This document shows positions 1 through 6,209 of a stretch of 33,083 nt of DNA, piece by piece (positions within the stretch are counted from its first letter, which is position 1; each line of letters begins with the position of its first letter). The translations under genes were made by a program, and so were the position numbers. Under the pieces are notes generated by a model. It searched no databases. It had not been told where the DNA came from and saw nothing but the letters and a program-made list of their open reading frames with translations. This stretch comes from a virus: positions 1 through 33,083 of IMG/VR virus record IMGVR_UViG_3300025809_000065. The stretch is one strand, 5' to 3'.

Positions 1-120
1 TAACACTTCATTGATTTTATAGTCCATCTTATCCTTAGCGTCTAGTATGGTATCTGAAGTAACAGCCGATGCAAAGATTATGCTATCTGCATCTATAAGA
101 ACTGTGATTGATTTACTCAT
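1..120 (-). CDS. Partial gene, N-terminus of a probable 5'-3' exonuclease (PIN/FLAP-like)
   Basis: The reverse strand reads ATG at 120 and stays open for 40 codons to the window edge, so only the N-terminus is present. Residues 7-16 read VLIDADSIIF. That hydrophobic strand followed by an acidic D-A-D is the usual first metal-binding motif of phage 5'-3' exonucleases and related PIN-domain nucleases. The start overlaps the stop of the HNH gene by 8 nt (ATGAGTAA), which suggests translational coupling within the early replication operon. The neighbouring exonuclease, SSB, annealase and resolvase genes fit a DNA-metabolism role. The reading frame is convincing; the function rests on one short motif and could be another PIN-type nuclease. 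Confidence 0.6.
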   Translation of the reverse strand, partial: MSKSITVLIDADSIIFASAVTSDTILDAKDKMDYKINEVL

Positions 121-553
121 TATTTTTAAGTTTTATGAAGCTCTCGGCATCTACAAGATTTCTGAACGTCTTGTCCGATTTACTTCCGTTAATTGTTATT
201 ATAGCTCTGTAATTACCGTTAGTCCTTTTAAATATACATCCTTTCTTTCTCGATTCATAATAGTCAGAGTTTTTATGATTAACAGACTTATCTACTAATC
301 TAAGGTTGGATAGCCTATTATCTAACTTATCTCTGTTTATGTGATCTACAACTAAACCCTTTTGTTTATAGTCAGAATCTATATAAGCCTCACAGACTAA
401 TTGGTGAACTGGTCGTATTTTTGTATTAACATTAACAACCATGTAACCTCTAACTGATTTATTAGGCTTTAAATTCCTTTTTTTAGGTACAGAGTAAATA
501 TCACCTTCTTTAGATATAAGATACTTTCCGTTGTAATTAGGTATATCTATCAT
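113..553 (-). CDS. HNH homing-type endonuclease (NUMOD4 + HNH + AP2-like)
   Basis: This 146-residue protein has three recognisable parts. Residues 4-22 (PNYNGKYLISKEGDIYSV) match the NUMOD4 DNA-binding motif. Residues 49-93 form an HNH nuclease core, with His50, the pair Asp70-His71, Asn79/Asn83 and His93. Residues 105-140 resemble an AP2-type DNA-binding repeat (aromatic-rich GCIF...YRAIITING). I start it at 553 rather than at an ATG 51 nt upstream because the NUMOD4 motif begins there and its ATG overlaps the upstream stop as ATGA. Free-standing HNH genes of this type are selfish elements that nick or cut related phage DNA. It lies between two nucleotide/DNA-metabolism genes, overlaps both, and is probably co-transcribed with them. 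Confidence 0.88.
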   Translation of the reverse strand: MIDIPNYNGKYLISKEGDIYSVPKKRNLKPNKSVRGYMVVNVNTKIRPVHQLVCEAYIDSDYKQKGLVVDHINRDKLDNRLSNLRLVDKSVNHKNSDYYESRKKGCIFKRTNGNYRAIITINGSKSDKTFRNLVDAESFIKLKNNE

Positions 554-990
554 ACATCCTCCCCCTCTAAGTATTTCTGCAATGCCGCAAGTGACCTCCA
601 ACAAACTTTAGTTAAATGCAACATACCGTCATCATCCATAGGGTCAATAGAGTGATCCATTAAGTGTCTAGTTAAAGCATCTAACTCATCTCCACTTTTA
701 CTCCTATCCCAATGCAATTTATCACCGTTTCCATGCTGATCGTTTCCAGCTTGACTAGCCTTAGACACCTCTTTTAATGCATCAGGGAAGTATTTTAATA
801 CTCCAGAATAAACAGGCATCTTCTTACGTTTCTGCGCCTTAGTTTCTTGTTGCCCAAAAGGAGGATTATCTAACATATCCTCTATAGGATCACCGTTATA
901 CATATATCTATAATATAGATTTTTCTCTAGCTGTTCAGCTTCTGACTCAGCTCTCATTATTTCTTCATATCTGCTCATACTGCAACTCAT
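550..990 (-). CDS. dATP/dGTP diphosphohydrolase-like protein (DUF5664-type domain)
   Basis: This is a 146-residue protein. The N-terminal 50 residues are charged and probably helical. The rest resembles the phage dATP/dGTP diphosphohydrolase N-terminal domain family: a leader VLKYFPDALKEVS, then a His/Asp-rich stretch HGNGDKLHW (residues 86-94), then DELDALTRHLMDH (101-113) and DDDGMLHLTKV (119-129). Such all-alpha proteins are thought to hydrolyse dNTPs and adjust nucleotide pools during replication. A second in-frame ATG (978) would remove four residues; I cannot choose between them. The stop overlaps the HNH start by ATGA. A G5/C5 hairpin separates it from the exonuclease gene upstream. 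Family assignment is moderate and by motif only. Confidence 0.6.
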   Translation of the reverse strand: MSCSMSRYEEIMRAESEAEQLEKNLYYRYMYNGDPIEDMLDNPPFGQQETKAQKRKKMPVYSGVLKYFPDALKEVSKASQAGNDQHGNGDKLHWDRSKSGDELDALTRHLMDHSIDPMDDDGMLHLTKVCWRSLAALQKYLEGEDV

Positions 991-1006
991 TTATTATTGT
1001 TTTAAT

Positions 1007-1024
1007 GGGGGTTTTTACACCCCC
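1007..1024 (-). terminator. G5/C5 hairpin between exonuclease and dNTPase-like genes
   Basis: GGGGG and CCCCC arms (1007-1011 and 1020-1024) enclose an 8-nt loop in a 43-bp gap. G-runs are rare here, so the stem stands out. On the minus strand it is followed by ATTAAAAC, not a T tract. It is therefore more likely a pause, processing or stability hairpin than an efficient intrinsic terminator. Confidence 0.4.
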
Positions 1025-1033
1025 TATTATTAT

Positions 1034-1963
1034 TTAGCTATTTAAAAACTGTAAGTAAGCTGAATGACTAATTTTATATTGTGTCTGGTCTGTATTAGAC
1101 TGCATAATATACTGTAGTGTTCCTGCTGGAGTTGATGATACTCTAAGTAATTTAACATTTAAAGTTCCATCAGAAGGAGAGCTATACTTAGGCTGTCCGT
1201 TTAATACTCCAAAGTGCATCTTATGTCCCATATATTTTCTTAGTTTAACATACATTGCCTCTGTTGATACAATATCACCAACATTATAGTCTACCATCTT
1301 CTGTAGGTATTCTTTTTGCTGCTTCTTATTACCATCCTGTATCATATCCCACATCTTAATACCTTCATGTGTTTGTTTATTCTCTACGTTAAGGAACTTA
1401 GTAATGTAATCCATTGAATAAGAAGGTAGTCTAAATAATCTCTTAGTCTGCTTCATAACATCAAATGATTTAACAAACGTATTGAAGTGAACTCCGAACT
1501 TCATAGCTCTAGCATTGATCCATCTATTATCAAATCTATCGTTGTTTTGACCTACTACCATGTCAGCGCTATTATACACCTCCATAAAATCAGTAATAAG
1601 CTTCTCGTCACTATGGTTCTTATCCCAAGTCAAGGCGTGTATCTTAGACTCTCCTAACCACTTATAAGATATAGAGATAATCTTAGGCTCTTCAATAAGC
1701 TGCTTATGACCTATATATTGTTTACCTGTCCACCAAACCTTAGCTGTTACTCTAGACGTTTCAATGTCATATACTAATACTCTAAAATCTTTAGATAGTT
1801 CTTGACCTGTTAAACCTAATCTCTTTGCCCACTTTCTAATCGTTCTGGTATGAACTCCGAATGTAGAAGCTAATCCTTCTTGAACGCTTTGCTTAGCTAC
1901 CTCTGTAGAGTATGCACTCTTAATAAGGTTTTTGTCATCTTGTGTTAATTGTTTAAACTTCAT
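1034..1963 (-). CDS. DnaQ-like 3'-5' exonuclease with N-terminal helix-turn-helix
   Basis: The 309-residue protein begins with a helix-turn-helix (about residues 28-51, LASTFGVHTRTIRKWAKRLG). It continues with a DEDD exonuclease core: Exo I VYDIETS with Asp66 and Glu68, Exo II VVGQNNDRFD with Asp145, and Exo III DYNVGD with Tyr226 and Asp230, the DEDDy arrangement. It probably trims single-stranded DNA or 3' ends during phage replication or recombination. The C-terminal segment 250-306 has the layout of a zinc ribbon that usually ends such proteins (GTLQYIMQ, then YKISHSAYLQFL) but contains no cysteine, so metal binding seems lost. No polymerase domain follows. It sits in the leftmost early operon below the first lipoprotein. 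Confidence 0.8.
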   Translation of the reverse strand: MKFKQLTQDDKNLIKSAYSTEVAKQSVQEGLASTFGVHTRTIRKWAKRLGLTGQELSKDFRVLVYDIETSRVTAKVWWTGKQYIGHKQLIEEPKIISISYKWLGESKIHALTWDKNHSDEKLITDFMEVYNSADMVVGQNNDRFDNRWINARAMKFGVHFNTFVKSFDVMKQTKRLFRLPSYSMDYITKFLNVENKQTHEGIKMWDMIQDGNKKQQKEYLQKMVDYNVGDIVSTEAMYVKLRKYMGHKMHFGVLNGQPKYSSPSDGTLNVKLLRVSSTPAGTLQYIMQSNTDQTQYKISHSAYLQFLNS

Positions 1964-1987
1964 AATTGTTATTGTTTTATTTATTAA

Positions 1988-2257
1988 TTATTGTTTTAGA
2001 TTTTTACAGTAATAATCCCCTAGAGAGGTAAACTGAAACTCAACACTGCTTTTTACATAAAGTCTCACTCGTTCTCTCTCATCGCAATCAGGTTCAATGA
2101 CCAAATATCTATGAGTCATGTATCCATCATAATACTTATCCCAAGCTATTACAGTTCCGCAATCGCAGCTAGCTTCTGGTATTTCTTCTGTCAATTCTTC
2201 CTTAGTGCAACTTGTGAATAAAAACAGACCTACTAATACTAATAATACTTTTCTCAT
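1988..2257 (-). CDS. Small lipoprotein of unknown function
   Basis: An 89-residue precursor. Residues 1-16 form a signal peptide (MRKVLLVLVGLFLFTS) ending at Cys17, a clear lipobox (FTSC) for lipid attachment and export. The mature part of about 72 residues is acidic near the lipid anchor (KEELTEEIPE) and has four more cysteines: Cys-X-Cys near residues 31-33, one in EPDCDERE, and one near the C-terminus. These could form disulfides in the periplasm. I recognise no domain. It has its own host-type promoter (2286-2317) and leader AAACAATTAAATTATG. It is the third of three adjacent lipoprotein genes. A role at the cell envelope, such as superinfection exclusion, is possible but is only inference. 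Confidence 0.75.
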   Translation of the reverse strand: MRKVLLVLVGLFLFTSCTKEELTEEIPEASCDCGTVIAWDKYYDGYMTHRYLVIEPDCDERERVRLYVKSSVEFQFTSLGDYYCKNLKQ

Positions 2258-2285
2258 AATTTAATTGTTTTTAATTGTTATAGTG

Positions 2286-2317
2286 CGAATATACAAAAAA
2301 TAAATGATATACGCAAG
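2286..2317 (-). promoter_or_regulatory. Host-type promoter for the 1988-2257 lipoprotein gene
   Basis: Minus strand: CTTG at 2317-2314, 20 nt, then TATATTCG at 2293-2286. This fits the Bacteroidota pattern TTTG-N20-TAnnTTTG with one mismatch in each box. It is followed by an A-rich leader to the ATG at 2257. The 8-mer TAGTGCGA (plus strand 2281-2288) overlaps its downstream edge and recurs near two other candidate promoters. Confidence 0.65.
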
Positions 2318-2333
2318 TTTTATTTGATTTATT

Positions 2334-2867
2334 TTAATAACACTCTATTACTTTATACCAATTATTGCCCTCTCTAAACATTTCACCTATAAGTAACTCT
2401 CCACACTCAACCTCTATAGATCCATCGTACACAGAGCTCACGCCTCCACTACTTAGAGACTCACAAGTGAAGTCATTTTTATTATAATAAGGGTTGTTTT
2501 GAATACTTCCCTGAACACACACTTTTGAAGTACCTAAACTAGATACAGTAGATCCTCCGCCTGTACCGTTTCCGTTCATGTTACCTACTACAGTTAGCTT
2601 AATATTTACTAACCTTAAAGTGTATCCATTCAGGTTTAGATCACCTGTAGTTTGATAGTGCTCCAAATTACCCTTAGCCTTTATCTCCAGATCACTACTC
2701 ATACCTGATAAATCTATAATTGTAACTGAAACCCTAGAAGTGTTTTCAACTGAACTTTCAGATGAAATAATCCTTTCAATGCATACGCTTTCAATACACT
2801 CATCCTTTTGACAAGATGTTAAAGCAAATCCTATAAATAATGTAATTGTTAATAATTGTAGTCTCAT
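2334..2867 (-). CDS. Lipoprotein of unknown function
   Basis: A 177-residue precursor with signal peptide MRLQLLTITLFIGFALTS and lipobox Cys19. The mature domain is beta-rich in appearance: a stretch of alternating polar and hydrophobic residues (VSVTIIDLSG, LRLVNIKLTVVGN), a flexible GNGTGGGS-type loop near residues 98-106, and four further cysteines in its C-terminal half that could pair. I recognise no family. It lies 3 nt downstream of the preceding lipoprotein gene and probably shares the promoter at 3308-3339. Three lipoprotein genes in a row in a phage early region suggest an envelope-directed function after infection, but nothing here identifies it. Confidence 0.72.
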   Translation of the reverse strand: MRLQLLTITLFIGFALTSCQKDECIESVCIERIISSESSVENTSRVSVTIIDLSGMSSDLEIKAKGNLEHYQTTGDLNLNGYTLRLVNIKLTVVGNMNGNGTGGGSTVSSLGTSKVCVQGSIQNNPYYNKNDFTCESLSSGGVSSVYDGSIEVECGELLIGEMFREGNNWYKVIECY

Positions 2868-2870
2868 TTC

Positions 2871-3266
2871 TTAGTTGTTTAATAGTTCATAAAATTGTCC
2901 ATCTAATACAATACCTTTTACGTTATTTGTATCTACAATACTATATAAAGAGTATGTCACTTGATTAAACTCATTAATAATCTTAAGATAGTTTCCATCT
3001 AAGGTAAAGCAGTAAGAAGACACTCCATTAAGTATTCCGTTTTGTCTCAATCCCATAGTTCCGTTTAAGTTAAAATAAAGAACTATAGCACCATTAGGTG
3101 AAGCATACTCTCCTTCCAGCACATCATAGCCATCTGTTATACAGTCACTGGTCCTGTCTGTGTCTATGTAATACTCATCTGCTGAACAGCTAGATGTTAA
3201 AGCCAGCACTACTGCTGCAACTATCACCCATAAAAGCGACTTTGTACTAATTGATAATTTCCTCAT
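2871..3266 (-). CDS. Small lipoprotein, possibly lipocalin-like
   Basis: A 131-residue precursor with a long signal (residues 1-26, core LLWVIVAAVVLALTSS) and lipobox Cys27. The mature part begins CSADEYYID and continues with a short beta-strand pattern (VLEGEYASPNGAIVLYFNLNGTMGLRQ ... YCFTLDGNYLKII ... IVLDGQFYELL, quoted in parts). This pattern resembles small lipocalin-like lipoproteins of Bacteroidota, in which a LxGxY start and GN/LxI strands recur. That resemblance is only suggestive. Its promoter at 3308-3339 matches the host consensus at every position, so strong early expression is likely. It heads the lipoprotein cluster. Confidence 0.7.
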   Translation of the reverse strand: MRKLSISTKSLLWVIVAAVVLALTSSCSADEYYIDTDRTSDCITDGYDVLEGEYASPNGAIVLYFNLNGTMGLRQNGILNGVSSYCFTLDGNYLKIINEFNQVTYSLYSIVDTNNVKGIVLDGQFYELLNN

Positions 3267-3307
3267 AATTTAATTGTTTTTATTATTGTCTGTCATTATT
3301 GACTGTG

Positions 3308-3339
3308 CAAACATACGAAATATAAATGGTTCTACCAAA
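3308..3339 (-). promoter_or_regulatory. Strong host-type promoter for the lipoprotein cluster
   Basis: Minus strand TTTG at 3339-3336, exactly 20 nt, then TATGTTTG at 3315-3308: a full match to TTTG-N20-TAnnTTTG of Bacteroidota housekeeping sigma. It follows immediately after the terminator at 3341-3367, so termination and re-initiation are adjacent. The same TATTTCGTATGTTTGCA core recurs in the promoter at 8031-8062. Confidence 0.85.
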
Positions 3340-3340
3340 C

Positions 3341-3367
3341 AAAAAGGCAACTATTTCTAGCTGCCTT
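3341..3367 (-). terminator. Intrinsic terminator with GAAA tetraloop
   Basis: The minus strand folds AAGGCAGCTA / GAAA / TAGTTGCCTT: a 10-bp stem with one G-T pair, closed by a GAAA tetraloop and followed by TTTTTG. It sits 7 nt below the stop of the 3374-3793 gene and ends the replication/sigma operon just before the lipoprotein promoter. Confidence 0.85.
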
Positions 3368-3373
3368 CTTAAA

Positions 3374-3793
3374 TTAATTGTTTTCGTAAACGTTTCGTAA
3401 GTCTCTTACCATCCTCCTGACACAACTTGAACAGTTAGATGTCATTTTATTTTTACTAAAGATCCTATTATATATCTTAAGTAAGTTCTTTTGGGTTAAG
3501 TAGTCTACTGTAGATGTATTCCTAGCAAAATACTTATCTAGTCTGTTATACTCGTCTTCAGTTAAACATTCAACGTTAGTGTATTTAAATAACTTGTTAA
3601 GCGTTTCTTTGCGCTCATCACAACCGCAATCCTCACCTACTACAGCCTTAACTACTTTCTCTATACCTGTAGCCTTAGTTATCTTAGCTATAGTATCACC
3701 TAGTCCTTTAGACTCCTCCTTTTGCTGCTCCTCAAACTTAGCTTTGTAAGCTCTATAAGCTTTACTTCTTTTGTCACCTTTAAACTCTTCCAT
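3374..3793 (-). CDS. Conserved-looking hypothetical protein with Cys motifs
   Basis: A 139-residue protein I cannot name. It starts with a charged helical segment (residues 1-29), then GLGDTIAKITKATGIEKVVK (30-49, a likely amphipathic helix), then a Cys-X-Cys motif EDCGCDERK (Cys56, Cys58), Cys76, and a C-terminal CSSC (Cys121, Cys124) before a basic helix RRMVRDLRNVY. The two pairs of cysteines could bind one zinc. Proteins with the GEDCGCDERK signature next to a sigma factor are, as far as I recall, common in flavobacterial phages, but their role is unknown. It lies 8 nt downstream of the sigma gene, so it may work with it, for example as a co-regulator or zinc-bound partner. Confidence 0.7.
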   Translation of the reverse strand: MEEFKGDKRSKAYRAYKAKFEEQQKEESKGLGDTIAKITKATGIEKVVKAVVGEDCGCDERKETLNKLFKYTNVECLTEDEYNRLDKYFARNTSTVDYLTQKNLLKIYNRIFSKNKMTSNCSSCVRRMVRDLRNVYENN

Positions 3794-3801
3794 ATTTATT
3801 A

Positions 3802-4371
3802 TTATTTAATTAATGTAAAATCTCCGTTAAAATAGTCTTCAGCGTCTTCGCTAAATAAGCCTCTTATAACTTCTCTGTATTTCTTTATAGAGTTATACAA
3901 GCTGCTTCTACCTATACCTATATCTTTAGATAGCTTATCTAATGATAAACCAGACGTAAAGTAAGCTATAAATACGTTTCTATGATAAAACTCCCACGTA
4001 TTAACCTCTTCATGTATCTTAGCTACTAACTTCTCAAATGCAATAGATTCTAGTTCAGACGCCTCTTCAGATACTAGGTTATTAATAGCTCTATCCATAA
4101 CCTCTTGATCCTTCACCTCACTGTTGACTACGTTTTTCTTTTTCTTACCGTCAAAGTAAACACTTCTTAATGTCATATACATATAAAAGTCATTAACATC
4201 ATCCTCTCCATAAGTAAGGTTTTTACCTTTTTCCAGATACTTCCAAACCTTTAAGTAAGCATCTTGAACTACGTCTTCAACGACAGAAGGGTTGCAACCC
4301 ATACTACGTACAAGTCCAACCCATCTCTGGTGCTTTCCAGCTAACTTACTTAATTGTGTCTTTGCATTCAT
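3802..4371 (-). CDS. Phage-encoded ECF-like RNA polymerase sigma factor
   Basis: I start this 189-residue protein at 4371, not at the ATG 54 nt upstream, because sigma homology begins at MNAKTQL and the upstream stretch falls over a candidate promoter. Residues 15-50 match sigma region 2 (WVGLVRSMG, then VEDVVQDAYLKVWKYL), which binds core polymerase and melts the -10 box. Residues 132-172 match region 4, with the helix-turn-helix LSLDKLSKDIGIGRSSLYN, which reads the -35 box. Between them lies a 55-residue acidic linker with no region 3, as in ECF sigmas. I infer that it drives the six late promoters with the AAC-N15/16-CGTTATA motif, which fits ECF-type boxes in spacing and in the CGT core. 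It is encoded in the early operon, as expected for a middle/late switch. Confidence 0.8.
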   Translation of the reverse strand: MNAKTQLSKLAGKHQRWVGLVRSMGCNPSVVEDVVQDAYLKVWKYLEKGKNLTYGEDDVNDFYMYMTLRSVYFDGKKKKNVVNSEVKDQEVMDRAINNLVSEEASELESIAFEKLVAKIHEEVNTWEFYHRNVFIAYFTSGLSLDKLSKDIGIGRSSLYNSIKKYREVIRGLFSEDAEDYFNGDFTLIK

Positions 4372-4394
4372 TATATATTGTTTTTTCGTTTCAA

Positions 4395-4426
4395 CTAATA
4401 TACAAATAAATACTAAGTTTCGCACT
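4395..4426 (-). promoter_or_regulatory. Weak host-type promoter candidate before the sigma gene
   Basis: Minus strand TATATTAG at 4402-4395 resembles the TAnnTTTG box, but the position 20 nt upstream reads AGTG instead of TTTG. The 8-mer TCGCACTA (4420-4427; TAGTGCGA on the minus strand) overlaps the expected upstream box and could be an operator. Supported mainly by the better start at 4371. Confidence 0.3.
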
Positions 4427-4433
4427 ATAAGTT

Positions 4434-4835
4434 TTAAATACTTCTAATTGTTACTTCAACTCTACTATTAGCCCTATCTAACTCTGTGGGCAATATAGTC
4501 TCAGTTTTTACGTGGTCATCGTTGTCATCCTCCCAGCAACCTAACTCAGTAACAGCATCCAATAAATACTTAGAGGTTATTGCTATAACGTTCATCTTAT
4601 CTAAACGCCTAGAGGTCTTCTTATACACCTTATAAGTAATCTCAACAGGTGTTTGTATTGTTACACCTTCTAACTGCTCTCTAACAGCCTCTAAATACAT
4701 TTTCTTAACTTGATTATTAACTAAGAAGTGTAGGTTTCTATATGAGTTCATGTTTATATAAACCCTTTTATCTTTCTTAGTCTTTCTAGGTAAGTCTACA
4801 TATAAAGGACACTTTAAATTGATAATTGCTTCCAT
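4434..4835 (-). CDS. rusA: RusA-like Holliday junction resolvase
   Basis: This 133-residue protein has the RusA layout: a short basic N-terminal part, then KTSRRLDKMN with Asp79 and Asn82, a lysine helix TSKYLLDAV with Lys89 and Asp93, and the acidic turn WEDDNDDHV with Asp103-Asp104. These acidic residues match the metal-binding set of RusA, which cuts four-way junctions and branched DNA during phage recombination or before packaging. Length is close to that of the family (about 120-140). It overlaps the upstream ATPase gene by 22 nt and ends 62 nt before the sigma start, within which a weak promoter may lie. It works naturally with the ERF annealase and SSB-like protein encoded upstream. 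Confidence 0.82.
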   Translation of the reverse strand: MEAIINLKCPLYVDLPRKTKKDKRVYINMNSYRNLHFLVNNQVKKMYLEAVREQLEGVTIQTPVEITYKVYKKTSRRLDKMNVIAITSKYLLDAVTELGCWEDDNDDHVKTETILPTELDRANSRVEVTIRSI

Positions 4836-5728
4836 TTGTTTTGTTTAGGTTGAACTACTGTTTCTCTTGTATGTGGTATATCTGCTAAAGGATCGTATAA
4901 GTCACCTATAATAACAGGGAAACCTATCTCATTAACCTTAAAGCTAAACGTCTCAAATGAGAACCCTCTAGATCTCTTACAGCTTACTGTTATCCATCCA
5001 TCATTAACTGTGTTTTTTTCTAGAGCTATCTGACTCTCACATTTCTTCTCACAGAATGAACCCAAATGTCCTGTTGGTTTATCTGAGCCAAAGTTAGAAT
5101 GAATTACTGTAACTATGTGACAGTTAAACCTAGATGATAATTCCATAATCTTTTGTACACACATATTAGACTCTTCAAGGTTGTTTACATCAGATACTAA
5201 ATCTGCAATTCCATCGATAACTACTAAACCTACTTCGTTACCTTCATCAACTACCTTCTGCATATAGTATTCTATAAACTTTAATCTAGTCTTATATCCA
5301 ATAGCTCTAAGTCCAAACGTATGATAGCAACCCAAGTCTGCATCGTCGTTCATATCTACAACTCTCTTAAACACTCTTTGTGCATGGTACTTACCTTGCT
5401 CTGTATCGAAGTGTAAAACACACTTATCGTCTCTATGACCTCTAATCTTACCTCCGAATCTATTCTGACCTGAAGGAGCTAAGTAAACTGAAGTTAATAA
5501 AGATATAAAGAAGGTCTTCATGCTTTTTGGCGGAGCTTGAATAAAGCTAAAGTTGCCATAAGTACCAATAGGTACAGGAGCTGTCTTTACACCAGTTTTA
5601 GAGTTATATTGATATTCACCAAAGCTAAGAGCAACAGGAGGTAATTCTAGTATTTCCGATAAGTCCACAAAGCAATCGTTCTCGATCTGCTCCATCAGCA
5701 TCTTATCTATCGTTTCTTGTTCGCTCAT
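4814..5728 (-). CDS. RecA-like/RepA-type ATPase (AAA_25-like), replicative helicase or loader candidate
   Basis: A 304-residue RecA-fold ATPase. After an N-terminal extension, residues 60-80 give the P-loop region FSFIQAPPKSMKTFFISLL, FDTEQ (107-111) holds the likely catalytic Glu, VGLVVIDGIADLV (166-178) is Walker B with Asp172, HIVTVIHSN (204-212) is the sensor strand, and GHLGS follows. This matches RepA-like hexameric helicases and recombination ATPases of phages. The P-loop is unusual: APPKSMKT lacks both glycines of GxxxxGKT but keeps the Lys-Thr. It sits between the SSB-like and RusA genes, so it probably acts in replication or recombination on single-stranded DNA. It overlaps rusA by 22 nt. 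Confidence 0.75.
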   Translation of the reverse strand: MSEQETIDKMLMEQIENDCFVDLSEILELPPVALSFGEYQYNSKTGVKTAPVPIGTYGNFSFIQAPPKSMKTFFISLLTSVYLAPSGQNRFGGKIRGHRDDKCVLHFDTEQGKYHAQRVFKRVVDMNDDADLGCYHTFGLRAIGYKTRLKFIEYYMQKVVDEGNEVGLVVIDGIADLVSDVNNLEESNMCVQKIMELSSRFNCHIVTVIHSNFGSDKPTGHLGSFCEKKCESQIALEKNTVNDGWITVSCKRSRGFSFETFSFKVNEIGFPVIIGDLYDPLADIPHTRETVVQPKQNKWKQLSI

Positions 5729-5738
5729 ATTGTTTGTT

Positions 5739-5819
5739 TTATTTTGTTAAGTAGTTAAATAATAAAGCTAACATAGTAAGCAATATAACTTTAACTGTAA
5801 ATCGTATATTTTCTTTCAT
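5739..5819 (-). CDS. Possible 26-residue membrane peptide
   Basis: An ORF of 26 codons from ATG at 5819 to TAA at 5739-5741, in the 133-nt gap between the terminator at 5824-5852 and the ATPase gene. The product is MKENIRFTVKVILLTMLALL plus six residues, i.e. a basic start followed by a single hydrophobic helix. The TAA is 10 nt before the ATPase start. The start lies directly after the terminator's T tract and I see no clear promoter, so it would depend on read-through. It may be only leader DNA. Confidence 0.3.
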   Translation of the reverse strand: MKENIRFTVKVILLTMLALLFNYLTK

Positions 5820-5823
5820 AAGG

Positions 5824-5852
5824 TAAAAAAAGGGGAGTTGTTAAGCTCCCCT
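5824..5852 (-). terminator. Intrinsic terminator after the SSB-like gene
   Basis: Minus strand: AGGGGAG, 8-nt loop CTTAACAA, CTCCCCT, then TTTTTT. A perfect 7-bp GC-rich stem followed directly by a T run, 9 nt below the stop of the SSB-like gene. It would separate or attenuate the ERF-SSB unit from the ATPase/RusA/sigma genes downstream. Confidence 0.88.
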
Positions 5853-5860
5853 AGTTTAAT

Positions 5861-6163
5861 TTAGAATGGTAAGTCTCCGCTGTCTGCTGCTGGAGCTGCC
5901 TCTTGTGGAGCATCCTCACGAACTACTGTAGTCATCTTACCGTCAGTCCACACTACTTTACCGTTACCGATATATGTTTTAGCTTTCTTAGCCTCTCTCT
6001 CTTCTTTAGTTTGAGAGTCAAATAAACTTACATTCTGTCCAAATTGGTTTGTATCGTCATTCACTGAAATAGTGAAGTTATAATACGTTCCTTTTTTACC
6101 TTGTACAAATTTCTCTTTTGGTAAATCTGCTACGTTGATTGATACTGATAATAATCCTGCCAT
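5861..6163 (-). CDS. SSB-like single-stranded DNA-binding protein
   Basis: A 100-residue protein with an OB-fold-like strand pattern (LLSVSINVADLP, then GTYYNFTISVND, then QNVSLFDSQ, then AKTYIGNGKVVW). It has a low-complexity acidic tail ending SGDLPF. The acidic tail with a terminal Pro-Phe is the hallmark protein-interaction tip of bacterial SSB proteins. The body is shorter than E. coli SSB and diverged, which is common in phages. It lies 46 nt downstream of the ERF annealase gene and shares its promoter (6764-6795). It begins with the standard leader AAACAATTAAATTATG and is followed by a strong terminator. It would coat ssDNA for replication and annealing. Confidence 0.72.
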   Translation of the reverse strand: MAGLLSVSINVADLPKEKFVQGKKGTYYNFTISVNDDTNQFGQNVSLFDSQTKEEREAKKAKTYIGNGKVVWTDGKMTTVVREDAPQEAAPAADSGDLPF

Positions 6164-6209
6164 AATTTAATTGTTTTAATTGTTATTTAATAATTGTTAA
6201 TTGTTTTGT

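Noticed and set aside
47-298. Plus-strand ORF of 83 codons and other plus-strand ORFs across the window
   Set aside because: They lie opposite convincing minus-strand genes with known domains, have poor protein-like composition and no promoter or leader.
891-905. Plus-strand CGTTATA in the dNTPase-like gene
   Set aside because: Within coding sequence, no suitable upstream box.
4576-4583. CGTTATAG inside the RusA gene and CGTTATAA at about 24716-24723 inside the baseplate gene
   Set aside because: Both are within coding sequence, with no AAC-like box at 15-16 nt and no gene start near; regarded as chance matches to the late motif.
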